Positions 32,320 to 43,800 are shown, numbered from the stretch's first letter. The stretch: 64,000 bases of DNA from Thinopyrum elongatum (GCA_011799875.1 CM022298.1:259277757-259341756), one strand, 5' to 3'. Numbers and translations: made by a program. Notes: generated by a model not told the origin, from the sequence alone.

Positions 32320-33274
32320 CTGGTGGGTGCCATGCGCCTCTTAGGTCTCCGCTCGTGACACTCTCATGTAATAATGAGTGGGGTTATACACGCCCCGGAC
32401 TCTCCTGAGTGCTGCCCTTGAGGCTCACGGCAGCTCCCACCCACGTCTTAGTGGAAGCCCCATGCTCCGCGCTGGCGGGAAGACCAGAAGACTTGTGTAG
32501 GTGCCGGACGCGGCTATTCTTTTGCTTGCTTTCTGTAGCTGATTTGCCACTTCTTGGAATGAAATTCGAAGTTCTCGCGTTTTTATTTGAAAGGGTTGGG
32601 AATTTTTCTCCTTGCAGCGTTCGCTCTTTCAAGTCTCTCTTTAGGGAGAGCGGCAGTTGTCCGTCGCTCATCCTCGCGCGTCTCGCGGGTGGGGGCTGGG
32701 CACGGTGTGTGCGCCTGGGCACGCCCGCGAACACACCTCACCAAAGCCTTGGTGTCCTAACCTTTGGCATCCTAATCCTTGCGCGATGCTCTTAAAACGA
32801 GCCAACGGGCATGCACGCCCTCCTGAGTCCGCACCTCCTGGCCTTGTCGGGCATCGCGACCCGGCGTACCAGCAGCGATCGGCCCTCGCTCGGGGGCCGT
32901 GACCGGGCGTACCAGCGGCAATCAGCCCTCGCTCGGGGGCTCGCGTGGGGCATTGCACCCTATGAGGCCCCTTCGGAGGTCCCATATCTTCATGGCCCGC
33001 TAAAGACCGGCCTCGTACCCACTGGGTGCCTCCTGAGGCCTGAGAACCTTCGGATCGTCAAGAAGGAAACACCTGGTAGGATCTCTCTAGAACGAGGGGC
33101 GCGCAAGAGATCCAAGCTCCAAAGAAGCACGCCCTCACGGCACAGGAGTCTACCGCAAGCACACTAAGCTAAGTTATCTGAATCGCGATCAGCAACAACC
33201 CGGTAATTAGTAGCGACACGAATGCCAGGATGCGATATAAAACGTTAACATAAAAGCGCAAGCGCCATGGTTCA
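32320..33274. other. 3' non-coding region of F
   Basis: This is GC-rich non-coding sequence between integrase and the antisense ORF. At about 32866-32942 a unit of about 43 bases is repeated twice (landmark 'gcgtaccagcRgcRatcRgccctcgctcgg', shown with ambiguous bases). The ORFs here lack domains and overlap one another on both strands. Confidence 0.5.
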
Positions 33275-34231
33275 TTACATGCCTCGGCAGGGCTTTCTAC
33301 TTCTTGATGCAGGAAAAAAAAGCAAAGCAGCCTCACGACCACCGTGACTCCTGAGGCCCAGCCCCTGCAATGCCCGCGCTCGGTTGGAGTCCTCCTCCTG
33401 CTTCACCGTAGCGCGATGGCGAGGCGGCTCATCACCCTCCCCGGTCCGAGCTCGGCGATGTGGCGGCTCGTTGTAGTCGCAGTCGCTCGTACTCTCCCCA
33501 GTGGAGGAGCTGCCGCTGTTGGAAGCGTCGCGGCCATCGCCAAGGGCGAGCTCACTTCCGAGGATGCCAGCGGTCCCCCGGCCATCGTCGGAGGAGGAAT
33601 GGATGTCGTCATCGTCGTCATCACCCTCGGGGCAACACCCCCGATGCTCGCCGTCCTCCCCGAAGACCCTGACATAGAGGGTCACAACGCCGTCATGCCT
33701 GGGAGAGTACACCTCCCCTGCAGGCCGCGCGTGCGGGCGAACGGCTACCACCCATGGTTCAGGAACACATTACCGGCAGGGGTGACCTCGACCTCCACCC
33801 ACGAGGCCTTGCTGCAGCAACCATCGGCTGCAGCCAGAAGCCGCGGGTCCCCCGATCGGCAGCGCGCCCACGAAGAAGCGTTGGAGCTAGAACCAGACGC
33901 CTGTCAGCCTCTCTGTCCACACCATGAAATCCGAGGACGCGTCGGCTAAATGGGATCGTGGGCGCGGTGGCCGAGTGGCTACCGCATGCCTCCCTCCTAA
34001 GCCGCGGCCGCCTCAGCCGCGGCAGCTTCCGGTGCAGGAGGGAGCCTTCCCACGACTACCAGAGGTGGTGCCAGCTTTCAGCGAAGTGCGCCCACACCCT
34101 CGAGGAGCCACCTCTGACGTCCTGGTGTACTTACGGGGACGGCCACAACCCCTTTTGGGCGGTGGCGAGCCTGGTCCCTCCTTAGGGGCCTTTCCCTTCT
34201 CGGTGGCCGAGAACCTCCTCACTAGCGCCAT
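33275..34231 (-). pseudogene. Antisense ORF of element F with AT-hook-like motif, degraded
   Basis: Opposite to integrase, an ATG at 34231 opens MALVRRFSATEKGKAPKEG, then PPPKRGCGRPRKYTR, which contains the G-R-P core of an AT-hook. That frame stops at 34013. Farther on in the same direction, WTERLTGVWF and then RHDGVVTLYVRVFGEDGEHRG and a run of Asp followed by IHSSSDDGRG lie in broken frames down to 33275. Antisense ORFs between integrase and the 3' LTR are known in Tat-lineage elements; their role is unsettled. I infer this is such an ORF after stops and frameshifts. The plus-strand ORFs over the same bases are shadows. Confidence 0.5.
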
Positions 34232-34544
34232 GGATTCCCTGGCGAGATGATGACGCGGCGAAGGAGAAGAAGGAGCGAGCAGCAAGAAGATGAAGATGGG
34301 CAGGGGGCTCTTCCCCCCATTTATAGGCGAAGGAAGGCTAACCGGCGGCCTCCCACGCTCCAAGCAATGATGACCCCGCTGCATGCTCTAGGCAGTTGTC
34401 AAGTCCGAGCAGTTGCCGAGGAGGCGTGGGGAAGTGGAGACGCCCATGTCCCATCAAGCGCCACGCATCAGCCTGGCCAGTAGGTGATTGGGGCCCCCGG
34501 CGCTTCGCCCTTGCCCCTTGGCTTCGCCTAGAAGTCAAGTCCGA

Positions 34545-34568
34545 GCGCGCCTTGGGCCCGGGGGCTAC
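34545..34568 (+). promoter_or_regulatory. Polypurine tract of element F
   Basis: 'ttgggcccgggggctac' ends directly at the start of the 3' LTR (34569). It is the expected position of the primer for plus-strand DNA synthesis. Confidence 0.65.
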
Positions 34569-35429
34569 TATCGGTGTTTTGGGAACCAGGGTACCCAAAC
34601 TTGCCTGCCCGCGGCCCACAGCATGACTCCATAGATGGCCTGGTACGGCCCATCCACAAGACCGCCAAGACAAGACCCTCGCAAGGCGGACAGCACCAAG
34701 ACCTCCTGAGGGAGTGGCCTCCCTAGGTGGCCTCCCGAGGAGCGGAGATTTCTACACAGGTACCCAGCCTCATGAGGCTACGATGATGCAAGCCATGACA
34801 ACCAGGGCAGGCGGGCGCCAGCGGGCGTAGAGAAGGCAGTTTCCTCTTTGGTGCTAAGGAGGCAAGGACAGGCGTGGGTTCCTGACAAATCTGGCAAAGG
34901 TTTCCATTCTGGTGCAGCAAGTCCAAGACTGCCAGCGCGGCAGGACGAATGTCATCGCCGAGCCCACCGCTGCGTCATGACCAGAAGCTTTGCAGGCGAA
35001 GACCACCTTTCATTAGGATAAGATGTACTACTTGTCCCCTTTCAAATTGGCCACTGTGGGATCCCTTCCCGCCTAAGTTTCGGGGGAAGAGGACTGAGGC
35101 CACTATAAATATAGGTTAGCCACCACAGTAGAGAAGGATCGGATCGGATCCTTTCCAACCTCACCAACATAGCCCTCGCGAGGTTGTTCATCCCTTGTAC
35201 TAGTTCATCCCCAGCCCCTCATGAGGCCAATCCACTACAAAGCAGGAGTAGGGTCTTACACTGCAAGGTGGCCCGAACCTGGGCAAACTGTTGTGTTCAT
35301 CTTCTCCCTTGTTCATCTGCATGGAGCTAGGCCATGGGCCGACAAGTTGGTAGGCGGGATACGTTGAGTTCTTCGCACACGCCCCAGAGTTCAAACCTTT
35401 CTTGGGTCTGCGGAGCCCTGAATCCGACA
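34569..35429 (+). repeat. Element F 3' LTR (861 bp)
   Basis: It starts TATCGGTGTTTTGGGAACC (usual TG changed to TA) and ends CCCTGAATCCGACA. It aligns along its length with the reverse complement of 8376-9246. 'actataaatatagg' near 35102 is a good TATA-type promoter. At 35430 the sequence passes directly into TNP2 coding sequence. Confidence 0.9.
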
Positions 35430-38400
35430 CTGACTATGTGGAAGCAGCAGATCACCATCTTGATCTGCCTGATGCTCAGGTGGAAGAGGAGGAGGTGGTT
35501 GCGGCAGAGCCAGTGAGTTTGACCAACATTGAAACAATGCTACGAAATGCTCGTGCATTTCGTGAACTTTCACCTGCAGAAGAAAAACGGTGGGCCCGCA
35601 TGTTGGAACAATGCAACTTGGCAGTCACCCCAGGAAATAAGCTGTTAGTATTCTTAGCTATGGTCACCTTTCTTCAGGTGAAGACATCTGAGCGGATGAC
35701 CAACATGTCATTCGATGCGATGTTGGCTGCTTTCTGCAAATCTTCCCTAGATGCGTCTGAGCTGCCACACACCTACAGTAAAATGAAGAATTTCCTTCGT
35801 GCAGTTGGAATTGGATATGATATGATCCATGTTTGTAAGAATAATTGTGTACTGTTCTGGAAGGATTATGCCAACTTAAGTGAATGCCCAAAATGCAAAT
35901 CATCAAGATGGAAAGATGGCGATGCTGTGAAGAGGATTCCTCATAATGTTCTGAGACATTTTCCAATTATACCAAGATTGCAAAGGTTGTTTCATGATGG
36001 TTATAAACAAGAGAGGATGTACTGTGGCATTCTGGGAACCAGGAGAACAGAGATCAGAATGTAATGAGCCATCCATGTCATGGTAGTGACTGGAAAAGCT
36101 TCAATCAGAAACACAAAAAGTTTGCTGCTGAGCCGAGAAACATTAGACTTGGCTTACCCAGATGGATTCAACCCATTTGGCCACTAGAGCGCCATATATA
36201 GCATGTGGCCAGTGCTTGTTATCCCTTACAACATGCCACCAAATGTCTGCACCAAAGAATCAAACTACATGATGGCCTTGCTCATCCCAGGTCCAAAAAG
36301 TCCTGGAAAGGATTTTGATTTATTCATGGAGCCTCTTGTGGAGGAACTTCAACAGCTAAGGATGGGTGTTCTCACTCAAGACCTATATAGCAGCCCATCA
36401 GCTGATTTCTTTCTGTGCGCTATTATAATTTGGTGCATCCATTATTATTCGGCTTTGGCACTATGTCAGGGCGAATGACACATGGTTACAATGCATGTGT
36501 TGGCTGTGACAATAATCCGCTATCATATGAAATACTTAGCAATATCTGTTACATTGGACACCACCATTTCCTTGCCAAGGACAAGCCGTGTCCTACAAAA
36601 TACGGAAGACATGTGTTCAATGCAAAAGCATGAAAACCATGATGCGCCAAAGAGGCTCACCAGCGATGAGTTGCAAGAGGAATTAGAGAAGGTCAGGCAT
36701 ATTTCACCAGGAAACCATCCTGATAATGGTAGCGGGAAAAGGAAGCGTGGCAGGGCAGAAGAGAGATTACTGTTTACCCGCAGGTCCACTTTGTGGGACT
36801 TGGAGTATTTGAGAGATTTGGATCTGCGGTATAATCTTGATGTGATGTACATCGAGAAAAATATATGTGACAACATTATCGGCACACTTCTTAATATTGA
36901 AGGCAAGACGAAACATACCTTAAAATCTAGGATTGATTTGACACACCTGGGTATCAGATCCGATTTCCAGGTGAACCATGATGCGCCAAAGAGGCTCACC
37001 AGTGATGCTGTGTAAGTCTTGGACAAGGTAAAAAGAAAAGAATTCTGCAAGGTCCTGTCATGTGTCAGATTCCCACATGGATTTGCTTCCAACCCTAAAA
37101 GGAGAGTCAGTGCAGATGGAAACAAGGTACAAGGGTTGAAAACTCATGACTGCCACGTCCTACATCAAAGGGTTTTACTTGTTATCGCCCTAACTTATAC
37201 AGGGCAGTTGCAGAGTTGGGACAATTCTTCATGGAACTCTGCAGTAGAAATATCAGGATAGATGCTTTGGAGCATCTTAGAGACAAGATACCAACTATCC
37301 CATGTGAGCTTGAGAAGATATAACCTCCAACCTTCTTTGATGTGATGGTGCATTTGGCTGTTCATCTACTTGATGAGGCACTACATAGAGGTCCAGTACA
37401 GTATGGCTGGATGTACCCTATTGAAAGGCGGCTAGGCACTTTCAAGGGCTATGTTAGGAGTAGAGCTAGACCTGAGGGTTCCATTGCAGAGGCCTACATT
37501 GCAACAGAAGCGTTGACATTCTGGTCAAAATACATTGAAACAGCTGATCAGCTTAGCAAAAAGGTGGGTGAATACAATCCCGAGCTCAATGTTTTTGATT
37601 GTTCTGTTCGAGTTACAGGGAAGAGTCGACAAGATGACAAACCTAAAGATTTGGACAAAATGGTTTGGTATGTGTTGAATAACTGTCCTGGTATTCTACC
37701 TTATACCGAGTAAGTGCTAAGTACTCCATCTTATACATTGTAATCTACTAAACTTGCAGCACATTCTTATATATTTATATGTTTGACGCGATCACTGTGT
37801 TCTGCAACATCTACAAAAAGGAGTTACTGGCACAAAATCCAAGAAACATTAACAAACTGGTTATGGCAGGATTTGCAACATGGTTCAAGAGCCGTGTAAG
37901 CTTTTGAATTGCACTGTTAGTTTTTTTAATATATTGAGTACATAAGATGATCATCTTGTCTATTTTCTAACCATAGGTTAAGAAGATGCGGGAGGATGGG
38001 AAGGCAGTTAATGATTCCCTTTACGCACTAGCAATGGGTCCTAATACTCGGGTAAGACATTATGAATCTTGCATTGTTGGAGATGTGCGCTACAACACCC
38101 TTGCACCCGACGAAGGCAGGAAGACACAAAACAGTGCCATCATGAGCACGGATACGTACGACAAAGAGACAACTAAAATGTATGCTAACGTAACAGACAT
38201 TGTTCAGTTGCAGTATATCTCCAGTTTCGAGGTTCATCAGTGTGTGATTCTGTTGTGCTGTCGCTGGTATAACCTAGTTTCGAGGATCAGAAAACCCAGA
38301 GCTGATGATTATTTCAAATCCATCAATCTCAAGGCGGCGTACCACACCGACGAGCCTTTTATTTTTGCAAATCAAGCAACACAGATATTTTTCTTGGAAG

Positions 38401-38682
38401 ACACATATGCATGTAGCAATGACTGGAGAGTATTGCAAAGGTTTGAGCAGAGGAATTCGTTTAAGGAAGTTGCACAACAATATGATGCTTACACTGCTCC
38501 TAATGTAGAAGATTCCACAAATGTTCCTAATATCTTTGAGAACCATCACGTCAATGACACTGGCAAAAAGATTGCCTGTCGGGCTGTGGACATACGAGAG
38601 ATTGATCAATAAGACGCCAATGTTCAAGGACATTGAGGATGAAGAAGAAGTTGACACTGTGGGGAATTATGATTCAGACTGA
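35430..38682 (+). pseudogene. TNP2-type CACTA transposase, broken
   Basis: The first open stretch (to 36064) shows NKLLVFLAMVTFLQVKTSER, SFDAMLAAFCKSSLD, CKNNCVLFWKDYANLSECPKC and SRWKDG, typical of the TNP2 N-terminal region. Later pieces in several frames include YNACVGCDNNPLSYE, STLWDLEYLRDLDLRYNLDVMYIEKNICDNI, and PVQYGWMYPIERRLGTFKGYV. Two introns fit near the end (37708-37760 and 37896-37976), leading to KKMREDGKAVNDSLYALA and the DUF4216-like tail with WYNLVSRIRKPRADDYF. The tail EEEVDTVGNYDSD ends at 38682. Frameshifts lie near 36040, 36490, 37015 and 38575. The enzyme would cut and move CACTA ends. This copy is dead. Confidence 0.85.
36630..37009 (+). repeat. 35-bp direct repeat inside TNP2
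   Basis: 'aaccatgatgcgccaaagaggctcaccagYgatg' occurs at about 36634-36668 and again at about 36974-37008 with one mismatch (shown as Y). Both copies encode NHDAPKRLTSD. The second sits where TNP2 should continue after GIRSDFQ and leads into a stop, so it looks like a local rearrangement or filler duplication. Confidence 0.7.
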
Positions 38683-39190
38683 TACACATGGCAAAGATGT
38701 TGACGCTGCTGCTGCAAATGATGATTAGATTGCTTTTGTCACATTTGCCTGTGAGAAGATGACTTTTTATCTACTCTGTGAAATTGTGTTTGCTATGACA
38801 ACTGAAACCTGATGAAGTTGTTGTTTAGTTTTTTGCTGTGAGAACATCACTTATTATGCATGTTGATTTGTGTTTGGTGATTGTATGACGACTAAAACAT
38901 GATGACATTGTTTTTTAGTTGTACTCATATTTGGCTACAAAACTTTTACTTGATGACATAGTTTGTTGTTCGACTGCAATTTGCTCTACGTCTTTGAATG
39001 GGAACAAAGCTGACCCGACAGGGCCTCTGCTAATTTATTTATTTATTAGCAAAAGGGCCTCTGCTATTTATTTATTTATGAACAAAAGGGGATACCCCCA
39101 GATTTCCATCAATAGAAATCATTAGATGTTCACAACAGTACGCCCAGCCTGATAAACAAGTTTCATTCATTACTAGTTTCAGCAAAGTGC
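38683..39190. other. Intergenic space between convergent TNP2 and GRF genes
   Basis: This AT-rich non-coding stretch contains the 3' regions of both genes. 'gggcctctgctaatttatttatttat' and 'gggcctctgctatttatttatttat' (near 39022 and 39056) are a short tandem duplication. No other feature is seen. Confidence 0.5.
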
Positions 39191-39872
39191 TCATGCCATA
39201 GCCATTGAATTCATCATGAGTGCTACATACACTGCAAATAAAGAGACAATCATCCAATAGAGCACAACAATCTTTCCCATTATCTTCACAAGCTCTTTCA
39301 TCTCCTCATTGCTATCAAGGCCGTTCAACAGCTGTTGCTTGGCCATGATCAAATGAACTGCATCTTTAACCTTCTGCTCTGCATCTTCCTCTTCTGTCGT
39401 TCCTTCAGTTACTTGTCCAACACCCCAACCTGCTGGTATTGGGATTCCTTGGCTAACGAAATAATTAGCAAAGTTCCATTCCCCCACATCAACAACTTCC
39501 CAGAAATACAAATCACATGAATCTTCCCTTTTCTGCACGAATGAAATTGTAAGATCATCAACCAAACTATAATAAAAATCAGAAAAAATGAAAGCAGGGA
39601 ACAACACTTAAACATATTATTACCCCATGATTTGGGCATTTGTAGAAGACTCGGCTAGGGTTGAGGATTGTAGTTGAGACTTGACAGATGACTCTGCATG
39701 ATTTGCAGTAGTGGCACCACACCAATGGCAGCGGGTTGCGATGAGCAACCGGCTGCGGTGAGTGTGCCGGCGGGGGTGTGAAAAGACCCATAGGGGATGG
39801 TATGGGTGGCGACTTGGCGCATATCTGGTTGTTGCCTACCGAAGAGCAGGTGGACAAGCCGCCAACGGACAT
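39191..39872 (-). CDS. GRF-type zinc-finger protein with C-terminal membrane helix (CACTA accessory gene)
   Basis: Two exons, 39872-39624 and 39532-39191, join in phase 0 across a 91-base intron (GT at 39623, AG at 39533). They encode 196 residues with no stop or frameshift. Residues about 50-96 form a GRF-type zinc ribbon: WCHYCKSCRV, NPSRVFYKCPNH and, after the intron, DSCDLYFW. A Glu-rich helical stretch follows, and near the C-terminus IVVLYWMIVSLFAVYVALMM is a probable membrane or hydrophobic helix. GRF fingers bind single-stranded nucleic acid in other proteins. Genes of this type are found in grass CACTA elements, usually antisense to the transposase. Here TNP2 is broken but this frame is intact. 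A Kozak-like 'gcaaccATG' supports the start. Confidence 0.75.
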
Positions 39873-39969
39873 GGTTGCTGCGGCCGAAGCTTCTGATGCT
39901 AGGTAGAGTAACTAGAGAAGAGGAGAAGCGAACATTGGAAATTTCAGTTTCATTACTTGCAGAGTAGCA

Positions 39970-39990
39970 TAGCACTATATATAGTCAACG
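39970..39990 (-). promoter_or_regulatory. TATA box of the GRF gene
   Basis: The minus strand reads GACTATATATAGTGC about 105 bases upstream of the ATG at 39872. That leaves room for a 5' UTR of about 70-80 bases, normal for a plant promoter. Confidence 0.6.
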
Positions 39991-40179
39991 TCTCTTTGAT
40001 TTTTGGGAATGTTATGTGGCGAACGTTCCCTGGGAGGAGGAGGGCAAACAAACACATTTTCCTGGCAGTTTTAGTTGTGATGCAAGATCAAATGGTGGCA
40101 GTTTCGAGAATGTTATCTGGCGAACGAGCCCAGTTTTTCTTTTCTTCCTATAAAAAAGTATGCTACGTGGTGTCGGCTT

Positions 40180-42640
40180 AGTCAACAAACGATTGTGCCA
40201 ACCTTGACCATTGGATTGACATTCAACATCTATCGTGTTTCTTCAGTCTCTTCTTCCTCCTGCCGCCAAAGCAAAACCAGCGCCGGCAGGACCGCCTGCT
40301 CCCGCCTCCCACGGCTGGCTGTGCTGCCACGCACGCATCGCTGCCACATCGCACCCTAAAACTCTGAGCATCTCCCCTGGCTCCTGTTCATTCCCGTCCG
40401 AGGCCTCACCATCGTCCTCCGCCTTGGTTCGCTCGCTGCAGCGCCGCCCTCCGGTGTTGTCAACATGGTCAACAACTGAGAGGAATAAGGAGATGACTGT
40501 ACATGGTGAGGATGATAGTAGGGACCCACCAGGATCATGGCAGTAGGCAAGCACGTGCCTCCTTTATTACAAGAAAAAAAAATGGTTCCTCCTGATGGTT
40601 TCCTGACATCTGGGTCGCACGCCACTATCAACATAGTCAATAAGCGAGATAACTGCACAAGGAGCGGCTGACACCCGGGACCGAGCAGCTCACACAGTAT
40701 TTTTATTTTGTTTTTGGGATGGAGCAGGGTATCAACTGGGTTGTGTGGGAGCTGTGGTCCGTCTAGCCCAGGCTTTTATTTCATATGTTTACCACATGAC
40801 CAGTCCAGTTTTGTTTTTTTTTCTAAAAATGGCTAGCCTAGCTATTTTGTTTCTTGCAGAATAACCAACGGAGGCCTACTTGCTTTTCTACGCCCTGCTG
40901 GGCCGGAAATCTTTCAAGACGAGAAGGGATGCATCCGGCTTGCCCAGAAAATGGGCTATAAGTAATAAGAAATGGGCTGTAAAATGAAAAATATAGCAAA
41001 AAGGCAATTATTTCCAAATTACTTTTTTCTTTCGGATTTTGATATTTTAAATTTCATTGTTTTTGTGCGGGTAAAAATTTCATTGGATTTTAAATTCAGG
41101 TATGTTTATTTTTTAAATTAATTTGCATCTAGCTAGAAATTTTGGGTTGTATGATGTTTGGGATAGATTTGGAGGCTGACTTGTGGGTCTACTAGGTTGA
41201 CATGTATGAAAGGCTTTGTCAACTTAGTCCACAAACGATTCTAGCAGTAGTGACCGTTGGATGTTAATCCAATGCCCGTGCTGCTTCTTCAACCTCTGGT
41301 CTACTTGCTCCAGCCACCCAAACCAGCGCCAGCCGTACTGCCTGCTCATGCCTCCCATGGCCGGCTGTGCTGCCGCACAGGCCTAACCGCCCCACACAAC
41401 ACCCATCACTGGCCTGGCCATCCCTCTACGCACCCACATTTCCTATTATTCTCTAGCGACGACAGACAAACCAGTAAACCCTCGTACTCCCCTCCATATG
41501 GGAAAAAACTACCGAGTCTTCTCCGGCTAATGGTCGTTCCCTTCCTAGGCCTCACCGTCGTTCATCGCCCTGGTGCTCTCGGCGCGGCGTGGTCAGCATG
41601 GTCAACGAACGACATCCATCGGAAGAGGACTATATGTAGAGTGGATGACAGCTAGGTCCATGGCTGCACATAAGGAAGTGCCCCCTTATTACACGCAAAA
41701 TAATGATTCCTCCACCTGACAGCGGGGACCCATTGGAAGGGCCTCTGTATTTCATGAAAAAAGGTTCCTCCCGCTGACAGCTCGAACCCACCAGCTATAT
41801 CTTCGCACGCAAGGAAGTGCCTCCTTATTACGCACAAAAAATGAATACCCCCGGCAAGCTGGGACCCACCATATTTGGAGGCTGACTTGTGGGCCTACTA
41901 ATTTAATCCGGACGCAGGATTTGTCAACTTTGCCAATATAAATGATTCTAGTTGCAGTGACCGTACAATGTCCATCCAACGGCCATTTCTTCAACCTCTG
42001 GTCTTCTTGCTCCAGCCGCCCAGACCATCACTGGCCATGCCGCCTGCTCCTGCGTCCCGTGGCCGGCTGTGCTACCGCGCAGGCCTCACCGCCCCACCCT
42101 ACTCCTATTGCTAGCCTGGACATCCTTGTACTCACCCAGACCTCCTGTTATTCTCCGGTGATGGCAGCCTCACACTGCAGCCGAACTAGTAAACCCTCAT
42201 ACTCCCGTCCACGTGGGAAACAACTGCCGAGTCTTCCCCGGCTTCGGGTCATTCCCTTCCTAGGCCTCGCCGTCGTCCACCACCTTGGTGTTCTCGGTGC
42301 GGCGTGGTCAACATGCTCAAGGAACGACTTCCATCGAAAGAGGATTGTACATGGAGAGCCTGACAGCTGGATCCATGGCCGCAGCAAGGAAGTGCCTCCT
42401 TATTACGTGCAAAATAATGATTCCTCCACCTGACAGCAGGGACACATCAGAAGGGTCACTATATTTTGTGAAAAAATGATTCCCCCCTGACAGCTGGGAC
42501 CCACCAGCTATATCTTTGCACGCAAGGAAGTGCGTCCATATTACAGGAAAAAAATGATTCTTCCCCCTAACAGCTGGGACCCACCAGCTATATCTTCGCA
42601 TGCCAGGAAGTGCCTCCTTATCCTCCCTTACAGCTGGGAC
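40180..42640. repeat. Three long imperfect repeats in J
   Basis: A unit of about 650-730 bases starts with 'gtcaac(t)tagtc(c)acaaacgatt' then 'gaccgttggat', contains a CT-rich block with 'ccggctgtgctgcc', 'cattcccttcctaggcctc' and 'gcggcgtggtcaacatggtcaa', and ends in 'gacagctgggacccacc'. Copies begin near 40185 (shorter, most diverged), 41216 and 41925. Within the last two, a sub-unit of about 75-90 bases with 'ccagctatatcttcgcacgcaaggaagtgcctcc' recurs. ORFs over the copies are not conserved in frame, so I regard them as non-coding. Confidence 0.75.
40690..41215. other. AT-rich spacer in J between repeat copies
   Basis: The spacer has no ORF of note and includes 'gaaaatgggctataagtaataagaaatgggctgtaaaatg', a small internal duplication often seen in wheat transposons. 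Nothing else is supported. Confidence 0.4.
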
Positions 42641-42949
42641 CCACCTTGTCAAACCATACGTAGGATTGTCTGTCTAGTCATGAACGGGTACGTACATACT
42701 AACATATTGGTCGATCGGTCTGTCTGCAGTGATGAACCGTGGCCGAGTAAGGAGATGCATGTGTCGTACTAGAGGCGCGGACGTAGCATGTCACGCAGTC
42801 CCGTCTATATATATATCATGTACACGTACATACAGCCATGCTGCAAGAAAGTAAATATGGCTACGTACGTACATACAGGCGGGATCCCGAACGTGTACTC
42901 ATGCATACATACAGCCAGGGCTCACGTACATGGAGAGGTAACGGAGGGC

Positions 42950-43645
42950 AGCAACAGTGTCCTGTTCATCGAAAGCCAACCAGCTAGGTCGGAACGGAGA
43001 AATTGCGTCATGTTCATCGGGAGGCAATGGAATGCGTCGCGTTCATTAGGAGCCAACCGGCTTGGACGGAACAGCCGAAACGGGGTCTGGCGTACCACAG
43101 AACGGAGGAAACGGCCTTCTGTTTGAGTGCCTACGTTCGAAATGGGGTCCTGTTGATTGGGAGGGGTGTGGCATACCGCAAAACGGAGGGAACGGACTTG
43201 TGTTAGAGTGCCTATGGTCGAAACGGGGTCCTGTTCATCTGGAGGGGTGTGGCATACGGCAGAATGGGACTCCACGGGCTACTATTCATCCACCGTCTAC
43301 TGCCTCGCTCCAGCCTCCACGGGCTACTGTTCATCAACCGTCGACTTCCTCCAGCCTCCACCATATACTGTTCATCCACCGCGACCTTCCTCCTGCCTCA
43401 GCCAGCTACTGTTCATCCACGGGTTACTGTTCATCAAGCCTTAACCACCTACTATTCAACCAGCCCTCCACGGGGTCCTGTTCATCTACCCCCAACCGGC
43501 TCGCGTGTGGCGGCCTCCTCGGTCAGGGTCCTGTTCATCCAACGGCAACGGCCTACTACTACCACCGGGAACTGTTCATCCAACCCCCACCGAGAACTGT
43601 TCATCCAACCCCCAACAATGGTCACTGTTCATCAAGAGGCAGGTT
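42950..43645. repeat. CTGTTCATC subterminal repeat array of J
   Basis: The core (C/A)CTGTTCATC(C/A) and close variants occur about 16 times at irregular spacing of roughly 25-80 bases, often next to 'ccaaccggct' or 'ctccac(g)gg'. Short dispersed repeats near the ends of CACTA elements serve as binding sites for transposition proteins; that these do is inferred from position. Confidence 0.7.
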
Positions 43646-43674
43646 CGATCGACTTTAGATAGCAGCAGTAGTGA

Positions 43675-43800
43675 AGGAATCGCTCGGGTTCAGTTAAAAG
43701 CCAAGGGATCGATCGCTCGGGTTGAGTAACATAGCTAGTGCAATCGCTCGGGTTCAGTAAGAGAACGCCTTGCTCGGGTTCAGTTAGAGCCCAACACCTC
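43675..43800. repeat. CTCGGGTTCAGT repeats of J
   Basis: CTCGGGTTCAGT or a one-base variant occurs four times (near 43683, 43714, 43747, 43773), each followed by a run such as 'taagagcc' or 'taaaagcc'. It is a second, distinct subterminal motif next to the CTGTTCATC array. Confidence 0.7.

Larger units (their letters stand above)
31295..35429 (+). mobile_element. Element F: Gypsy LTR retrotransposon, 3' part (plus strand)
   Basis: F consists of integrase (31376-32319), a long 3' non-coding region holding an antisense ORF (33275-34231), a polypurine tract and the 3' LTR (34569-35429). Its 5' half is missing; element C starts at 31294. Its LTR belongs to the family of element B. The 3' LTR ends directly in the TNP2 gene of CACTA J, so F was inserted there. 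Confidence 0.85.

Noticed and set aside
33344..33949. Plus-strand ORF of 201 codons in the 3' part of F
   Set aside because: It lies opposite the degraded antisense ORF and has no recognisable domain; the minus-strand reading has the conserved-looking segments.
5431..35429. Elements B and F considered as two halves of one retrotransposon because their LTRs are alike
   Set aside because: They are in opposite orientation, lie inside different host elements (Copia H and CACTA J), and each has its own insertion flank, so they are separate copies of one family.
42950..43645. Regularly recurring short motif considered as a CRISPR-like array
   Set aside because: Spacing is irregular, copies vary, and the host is a plant. 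It is a CACTA subterminal repeat zone.
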